The notes under the pieces were generated by a model. That model was not told the DNA's origin, did not search any database, and saw only the letters and a program-made list of their open reading frames with translations. DNA of 48,787 nt from Bacteroidota bacterium (GTDB taxonomy: Bacteria; Bacteroidota; Ignavibacteria; Kapaibacteriales; UBA2268): contig JAKAKE010000036.1 of the NCBI GenBank assembly GCA_021824625.1, forward strand, positions 1 to 48,787. Direction: 5' to 3'. The position numbers were made by a program, and so were the translations under genes. This document shows positions 44,023 through 48,787 of the stretch, piece by piece (position 1 is the stretch's first letter; every line of letters starts with the position of its first letter).

Positions 44023-44682
44023 CTTATCAACAATTACATCTAATGAAATAAATCCTTTCAATTCCGCATGTAATTTATCCCCATGCTTTATTTCTCCAAC
44101 TCCTTCAGGTGTTCCTGTAAATATACAATCCCCCTCCCGTAAACCGAAAATACCGGATAAATAAGAAATCAACACTGCAACACTTCTCTCCATTTCTTTA
44201 GTGTTTGCTGCCTGTCTCATTTCATTGTTCACTTTCAATTCAAGAGCAAAAAACGGAATTTCTTCACCAAATTGAGATGCAGAAACTATTTTAGATATGG
44301 GTGCAGAAGTCCTGAAACCTTTTGCCACAGCCCAGGGATGCCCATCCTTCTTTGCCTTATTCTGAATATCCCGCAAAGTTATATCCAATCCAACCGCATA
44401 ACCTGCTATATATTTCACTGCATCATTAGTTCTCACATTATTGCAATCTTTCCCGATAACTACAACCAATTCTACTTCGTGATGCGGTAAATTGGAAATA
44501 GAAGGAAGAATCACCTTGCCACCATTGGATACATAAGCATTTGGCGGTTTGATAAAAATAATCGGGTCATTGGGCATTTCGGAACCCATTTCCTTTGCAT
44601 GCTTAGAATAATTTTGACCGACACAGTACATTGTGCCAACCTTCAATTTTCTTCCGTCTGTAAAATCGTAATCCATAATCAT
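44020..44682 (-). CDS. Fumarylacetoacetate hydrolase-family enzyme
   Basis: 220 residues, short form typical of bacterial acylpyruvases (YcgM/FAHD1-like). Family motifs: GTMYCVGQNYSKHAKEMG, IIFIKPPNAYVSNGG, HHEVELVVVIGKD (metal Glu), GLDITLRDIQNKAKKDGHPWAVAKGF (metal Asp, catalytic), FTGTPEGVGEI. Such enzymes cleave C-C bonds in acylpyruvates or 2-oxo-acids. Its ATG overlaps the stop of the PBP gene by one base (TAATG), so translation is coupled although the functions seem unrelated. Confidence 0.9.
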   Translation of the reverse strand: MIMDYDFTDGRKLKVGTMYCVGQNYSKHAKEMGSEMPNDPIIFIKPPNAYVSNGGKVILPSISNLPHHEVELVVVIGKDCNNVRTNDAVKYIAGYAVGLDITLRDIQNKAKKDGHPWAVAKGFRTSAPISKIVSASQFGEEIPFFALELKVNNEMRQAANTKEMERSVAVLISYLSGIFGLREGDCIFTGTPEGVGEIKHGDKLHAELKGFISLDVIVDK

Positions 44683-46934
44683 TAATGTATTAATTGCCTG
44701 TTAATCTTTGAACTATCCTTCTGTTTAGGCAGAATCGGGAAAATAATTTTCGGCTTATTCGCATTTGTACCTGTGTCCTTTGGAGGAGTATCCGGTTGCT
44801 TATCTGCATCGAAATTCTCAGGAGTAGGAGTAAGCTGAATATTGAATTGTGATGAATAATCGGTTGAATCCCTCGTATAACTGAACTCCTTTTGCTTATA
44901 TGGAAGCCTCGGGTCATTATAAATTTTATTCATAATTATACCAAAAACAGGTGCCGCCGCCGTTGATGCATAACCATATCCTTCGGTAAATGTAATACGC
45001 TGGTCATCGAATCCTACCCATATAGCACATACAAGCTGTGGTGTGTATCCGACAAACCAGGCATCGGCAAAATCATTTGTGGTTCCCGTTTTACCAGCCG
45101 CTGAAACGTTTTTAAAATATTGCCTGATTTTTGAACCTGTACCATAATTAACAACTGCTTCCATCATATATGTCATCTGGTTTGAGATTTTTTTATCCAG
45201 CACATCCGTTGCTTCATGTGATTTACCCTGCTGTTGGATTAGATTACCAAAATGGTCTTCTACTTTTGTGAGGAAATAAGGCTTTACGTGTATCCCCTGG
45301 TTTGCAAAGGTTGAAAATGCAGAAGCCATTTCAAGAGGCGAAACTTCACCTGCACCTCCTAAGGATAAAGCAGGCAGCGGATATAAATTCGATTCAATGC
45401 CCATTCTGTGTGCAAGATTGACTACTTGTTCGGGATTTGTAACTTGTGTAATCAATCTCGCTGAAACCGTATTAATGGAAGCCGCAAGTGCCTGGTAAAG
45501 AGTCGTTGTCTCACCCGGTTCACAATGTCCAGTGCCTCTCGGAGTCCATACTTCACCCGTTTCGGGATTAGTATATGTGTATGGGCCGCACTCTATAATG
45601 CTTTGGGGATTCATCCCCATACCAAGAGATGAGGCATAAACAAAAGGCTTGAAAGCAGAACCGGGCTGCCTTCTTATTTGTGTAACATGGTTGAGCGAGT
45701 ACTTGGCATCTGCGTGTTCCTTCATGAATTTTGATGAGGCTCCAACCATCCCAAGAATGGCACCTGTTATTGGGTCGAGGATAACGACACCGCATTGCAG
45801 AGTAGTAGCGGCATTTTTTAAGGAGTCAATAAACCGTTTATTGTTTTTCAATGAATTTGCAATATCCTGCTTTTTATTTTCGGGTGCTGCTATATAGTCG
45901 GGACGGTTTTTGATTGCCTTATTAATCAAATCATTAAGTAATTTTTTATTATTACCCCATGACCAGGATTTATTGAATAGCTGCTGATATTTCGTCAGAT
46001 GTTCCTCGATTGCTTCCTTAGCATATCTTTGGATGCGGGAATCGAGTGTAGTGTAAACAACTAAGCCGTCCCTGTACAAATCGTAACCCTGAATGCTGTT
46101 CTCCTTACTCAATTTTTGGCGAATCATTTCGACAAAGTGAGGTGCAAGTTCTGCAGTCCAAATTCTTTTATCCTTGCCCATAGCGAGATTAAGAGGTTCT
46201 TCAGCAGATTTTATATACTCATCATCAGAAAGATATTTTTCATCCCTCATCAATGAAAGAACAAGATTACGCCTTGTGATTGCCCTCTCATAATTCACAA
46301 TGCCGTTATACCTTTCGGGTGCTTTGAGTAAGCCTACAAGAAAGGCACATTCTGACGTTGTCAATTCAAGCGGTGATTTATTGAAATATACGCGGGATGC
46401 AACCTGAATTCCATAAGCCCCCCTTCCAAAGGCTACAGTATTAATGTACATCTCCAAAATTTCATTTTTTGTATATCGCTTTTCAATCTGTATTGCTGTG
46501 AAAGCTTCGCGGATTTTCCTTTTCAATGAATTTTCAGGAGAAAAATATAAATTCTTTGCAAGCTGCATTGTTATTGTCGAAGCACCTTCCTTGGTTCTAA
46601 AAGCAAGTGTGTTTTTAATCGCAGCTTTAAAAATTCTTGTCGCATGAACTCCCCAATGCTCCATAAATTTTCTGTCTTCAACGGCTATAAGTGCATTGAT
46701 GAAATCAGGTGGAATACTGTCAAACGGTAATGACACCCGTCTTTCAATATAAAAATGGTCGAGCAATTCGCCATCGGCACTGAATATCTGCGTAGCAAAG
46801 TTCTGTTTAGGATTTTCGAGCTGGTCAATTGAAGGCAAACCATAAGACACAACACTAACTACATAAATAGCTGTAATCAGAAGTACTGCAAAAAAAGCAA
46901 TAAGCAATATTATAAAAAATTTCTTTGGTGTCAT
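44682..46934 (-). CDS. Class A penicillin-binding protein (PBP1A-type)
   Basis: 750 residues. A single N-terminal membrane segment (about 6-32) anchors a periplasmic bifunctional enzyme. The GT51 glycosyltransferase domain has the catalytic Glu at about 86 (VEDRKFMEHWGVH) and TITMQLAKNLYF; the transpeptidase domain has SxxK (RRQPGSAFKPFVYA, about 426), SxN (SINTVSARL) and KTG (AGKTGTTNDFADAWFVG, about 612). A Pro/Thr-rich C-terminal tail ends with QKDSSKINRQLIH. It polymerises and cross-links peptidoglycan. It overlaps the FAH-family gene by one base. Confidence 0.95.
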   Translation of the reverse strand: MTPKKFFIILLIAFFAVLLITAIYVVSVVSYGLPSIDQLENPKQNFATQIFSADGELLDHFYIERRVSLPFDSIPPDFINALIAVEDRKFMEHWGVHATRIFKAAIKNTLAFRTKEGASTITMQLAKNLYFSPENSLKRKIREAFTAIQIEKRYTKNEILEMYINTVAFGRGAYGIQVASRVYFNKSPLELTTSECAFLVGLLKAPERYNGIVNYERAITRRNLVLSLMRDEKYLSDDEYIKSAEEPLNLAMGKDKRIWTAELAPHFVEMIRQKLSKENSIQGYDLYRDGLVVYTTLDSRIQRYAKEAIEEHLTKYQQLFNKSWSWGNNKKLLNDLINKAIKNRPDYIAAPENKKQDIANSLKNNKRFIDSLKNAATTLQCGVVILDPITGAILGMVGASSKFMKEHADAKYSLNHVTQIRRQPGSAFKPFVYASSLGMGMNPQSIIECGPYTYTNPETGEVWTPRGTGHCEPGETTTLYQALAASINTVSARLITQVTNPEQVVNLAHRMGIESNLYPLPALSLGGAGEVSPLEMASAFSTFANQGIHVKPYFLTKVEDHFGNLIQQQGKSHEATDVLDKKISNQMTYMMEAVVNYGTGSKIRQYFKNVSAAGKTGTTNDFADAWFVGYTPQLVCAIWVGFDDQRITFTEGYGYASTAAAPVFGIIMNKIYNDPRLPYKQKEFSYTRDSTDYSSQFNIQLTPTPENFDADKQPDTPPKDTGTNANKPKIIFPILPKQKDSSKINRQLIH

Positions 46935-46990
46935 AATTTATTTTACTTTCATTTCAACTATTACATAATTTGCAACAGTTGATATATTTT

Positions 46991-48760
46991 TTAACTCTTA
47001 TTAACCTTTACTAATTCAACTCTCCTACACCTCTTTCGCCACATTTTTATATCTTCATCTGGACGTGCTTTCAATGGCTCAAGCTCTCCTGCTGACTTCC
47101 CTTCCAGCAGTTTTGCAGGTACACCTCGTTTGACAAGTTGAGCAATAATAAAATCAACACGCCTCTGTCCAAGTTGTCTATTATATTCATCAGTTCCTAC
47201 ATCATCAGTATGCCCTACAAATACAATTTTTTCAAGATATTCTTTGGATTTCAATATATTTTCAGCAAGTATTTCAATTGCTGATTCCCACATCATTGAT
47301 GTTTCCACACCATTGCTGTCAATTGTGTACCTGTAAGGATTCATGTATTCGTTTGTCGGGAAGTTAATTCTCAATGTCAGGTTTTCAGGAATGTAAATAT
47401 CCCTTTCGACATACTTCAAAGTATCAGTCGGTTCTACTCTCATCGAGAAAGCATCGAAAAATAAATCACGAGCCTGTGCAACTATTTCATACTCCTTATT
47501 CTTCTCTAATTTGACTTTGTAATCTCCCTGTTTGTCTGATTTAGTTTCGGTGTATTTTGTTCTTTCAGGCATTTGCTTTACTGTGATTTCCGCATCGGGT
47601 ACAGGTTCGTTCGTTGTTGCGTTGAATACAGTTCCTTCAAGTGTATAAGTTGGAGATACCTGGGGTACTTCAGGCTCCTTCTCGACTTTCTTGACCTTCT
47701 GCACAATCTTTTTAGGAACAATATTCTTTATTCTGACATACATATCAAAACCACCCTGCATCATCACCAATCCGCCTTCACCTGATTTCTGATTAGATGA
47801 ATAGTATAACAGAGAATCAGTTTCAACAGGACTTGATGGGAACAATTCATCAGCAGAAGTGTTAAGCGGCGGTTTTAAATTTTCTGCCATTGTGAAAAAA
47901 TTTTTCTCTCTTAAAGATTGCAAATCACCACGTTTTGCAAAATTCCAAAAGTCAGGAGAAATCTTTGAAACAAAAATATCATACCCACCGACTGTTTCAG
48001 GTCCGGATGATGAGAAATACAGTTCTTTGCCGTTCTTAGTAACAAAAGGTGTAAGTTCATCGCATTGGCTGTTAATCATATCGCCGCAGTTAATAGGCTC
48101 GCTCCAGTTTCCGTCAGGCAATTTGACAGAATAAAACAAGTCATGTCCGGATGCAGTCATATTCATATCAGATGAGTAAAAAAGTACATTTCCATCTGCT
48201 GAGAGTGCTGGCTGTGATTCCCAGGAATAATTGTTTTTATTAATTGTCTCGCCTGCCGGTTTCATTCCCGTAATTAAGTTGCCTTTGAATTTACCGAAAT
48301 AAATATTCGAATTACCGACAATATCTTCCGATTGTGAGGCAGAAAATACAGCTTCATCCCCGACAAATGAAAAAGCACCATAGCTTCCGTCAATCGGAAC
48401 GCCGATGCCCGACTCCATAGTCCCTTTATCAGGTTTAACCATTCGGATTAACATACCCTTCTGCTGGTTTTCATCCGAATAAGTCAGTACAGCCTTATTG
48501 TTTGAGTAAAACGAAAGGCACCACTCATCATTTGGTGTATTAATCTGCTTTACTTGTTCAAATGACCAATACCAGTCTAACTTTTTGACACTTTCACTGC
48601 TTGTGTCATAAGGTACTCCGTTCCAATCCCTGTGTTGACAGTTCTGTTGGGGTGGCGGAGGACAAAAAAGTTGTTTAGGTTCTGTACGCCATGTGCCGCA
48701 ACCCGAAAAAATAATCAATGTTATTAGTAGAATAAAGCCGTTTAAATTTTTAGCAGTCAT
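46991..48760 (-). CDS. OmpA/PD40 lipoprotein, PorE-like
   Basis: 589 residues from the ATG at 48760 (an in-frame ATG at 48766 is equally possible). Lipobox after MTAKNLNGFILLITLIIFSGC. Domains: PD40-like beta-propeller (repeats such as SADGNVLFYSSDMN, TKNGKELYFSSSGPE, ELFPSSPVETDSLLYYSSNQ), a carboxypeptidase-regulatory-like beta domain (LEGTVFNATTNEPVPDAEITVKQ) and a C-terminal OmpA peptidoglycan-binding domain (VFVGHTDDVGTDEYNRQLGQRR). This layout resembles the T9SS accessory lipoprotein PorE but lacks the TPR part, so the equivalence is not certain. It likely links an outer-membrane or secretion complex to peptidoglycan. Confidence 0.85.
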   Translation of the reverse strand: MTAKNLNGFILLITLIIFSGCGTWRTEPKQLFCPPPPQQNCQHRDWNGVPYDTSSESVKKLDWYWSFEQVKQINTPNDEWCLSFYSNNKAVLTYSDENQQKGMLIRMVKPDKGTMESGIGVPIDGSYGAFSFVGDEAVFSASQSEDIVGNSNIYFGKFKGNLITGMKPAGETINKNNYSWESQPALSADGNVLFYSSDMNMTASGHDLFYSVKLPDGNWSEPINCGDMINSQCDELTPFVTKNGKELYFSSSGPETVGGYDIFVSKISPDFWNFAKRGDLQSLREKNFFTMAENLKPPLNTSADELFPSSPVETDSLLYYSSNQKSGEGGLVMMQGGFDMYVRIKNIVPKKIVQKVKKVEKEPEVPQVSPTYTLEGTVFNATTNEPVPDAEITVKQMPERTKYTETKSDKQGDYKVKLEKNKEYEIVAQARDLFFDAFSMRVEPTDTLKYVERDIYIPENLTLRINFPTNEYMNPYRYTIDSNGVETSMMWESAIEILAENILKSKEYLEKIVFVGHTDDVGTDEYNRQLGQRRVDFIIAQLVKRGVPAKLLEGKSAGELEPLKARPDEDIKMWRKRCRRVELVKVNKS

Positions 48761-48787
48761 AATCACCAGCCAATCAATAAAGTTTGC

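Noticed and set aside
1-48787. tRNA, rRNA, riboswitch and integrase/transposase genes
   Set aside because: I looked for T-loop-like GGTTCGAATC stretches, known riboswitch cores and transposase motifs and saw none that hold up by eye; a dedicated search could still find weak cases.

Overview
The window looks like a chromosome fragment of a low-GC, Gram-negative member of the Bacteroidota/Chlorobiota (FCB) lineage, probably an Ignavibacteria- or Kapabacteria-like organism. The evidence is two secreted proteins with type IX secretion (T9SS) type A sorting tails (a PNP motif followed by a beta-sandwich tail), several PD40/OmpA-type envelope lipoproteins, many genes without a clear Shine-Dalgarno, and a high A+T content. 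This placement is inference from protein families. No rRNA, tRNA or CRISPR array was seen.

Left third (1-16.5 kb). A PD40 beta-propeller protein with a c-type heme motif (cut by the window edge) and an SGNH hydrolase lie on the minus strand. Opposite them is a plus-strand cassette of SxtJ-like protein, DUF5989 protein and NodU/TobZ-type O-carbamoyltransferase, followed by a methyltransferase with a Trm112-like zinc domain and a FkbO/Hyg5-like chorismatase. Then comes a complete shikimate pathway in exact reaction order: DAHP synthase, aroB, aroD, an aroE-aroK fusion, aroA, aroC. Together these could supply chorismate to the chorismatase and to tailoring steps (methylation, carbamoylation), but that link is inference. 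This region is dense with short dispersed repeats, and many sit in frame inside the genes, adding peptides such as NPPLIRGE or ILRFARND. The linker of the AroE-AroK fusion is built almost wholly from two such repeats. A secreted tyrosine-phosphatase-like protein without the catalytic arginine and a GNAT acetyltransferase follow.

Middle (16.5-34.4 kb). Mostly minus-strand housekeeping genes: acyl-CoA carboxylase biotin carrier and biotin carboxylase, an HD-domain protein, aconitase, a Prx6-type peroxiredoxin with an upstream Fur/PerR-type regulator, and miaB. A 1033-residue PKD-repeat T9SS substrate is on the plus strand. It is followed by four tandem 92-bp copies of a two-hairpin repeat resembling IS200/IS605 end palindromes. 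Then come archease, a small coiled-coil protein, a two-lipoyl-domain 2-oxoacid dehydrogenase E2, two related periplasmic LolA-like proteins (one frameshifted) and thyX.

Right third (34.4-48.8 kb). A DUF4160/DUF2442 pair, a LiaF-like membrane protein, trpS, a secreted unknown protein, a Na+/Ca2+-exchanger-like transporter, a second T9SS-tailed protein, an orphan 58-residue protein flanked by two copies of a 27-bp perfect palindrome, several envelope proteins of unknown function, an FAH-family enzyme translationally coupled to a PBP1A-type peptidoglycan synthase, and a PorE-like PD40/OmpA lipoprotein at the end.
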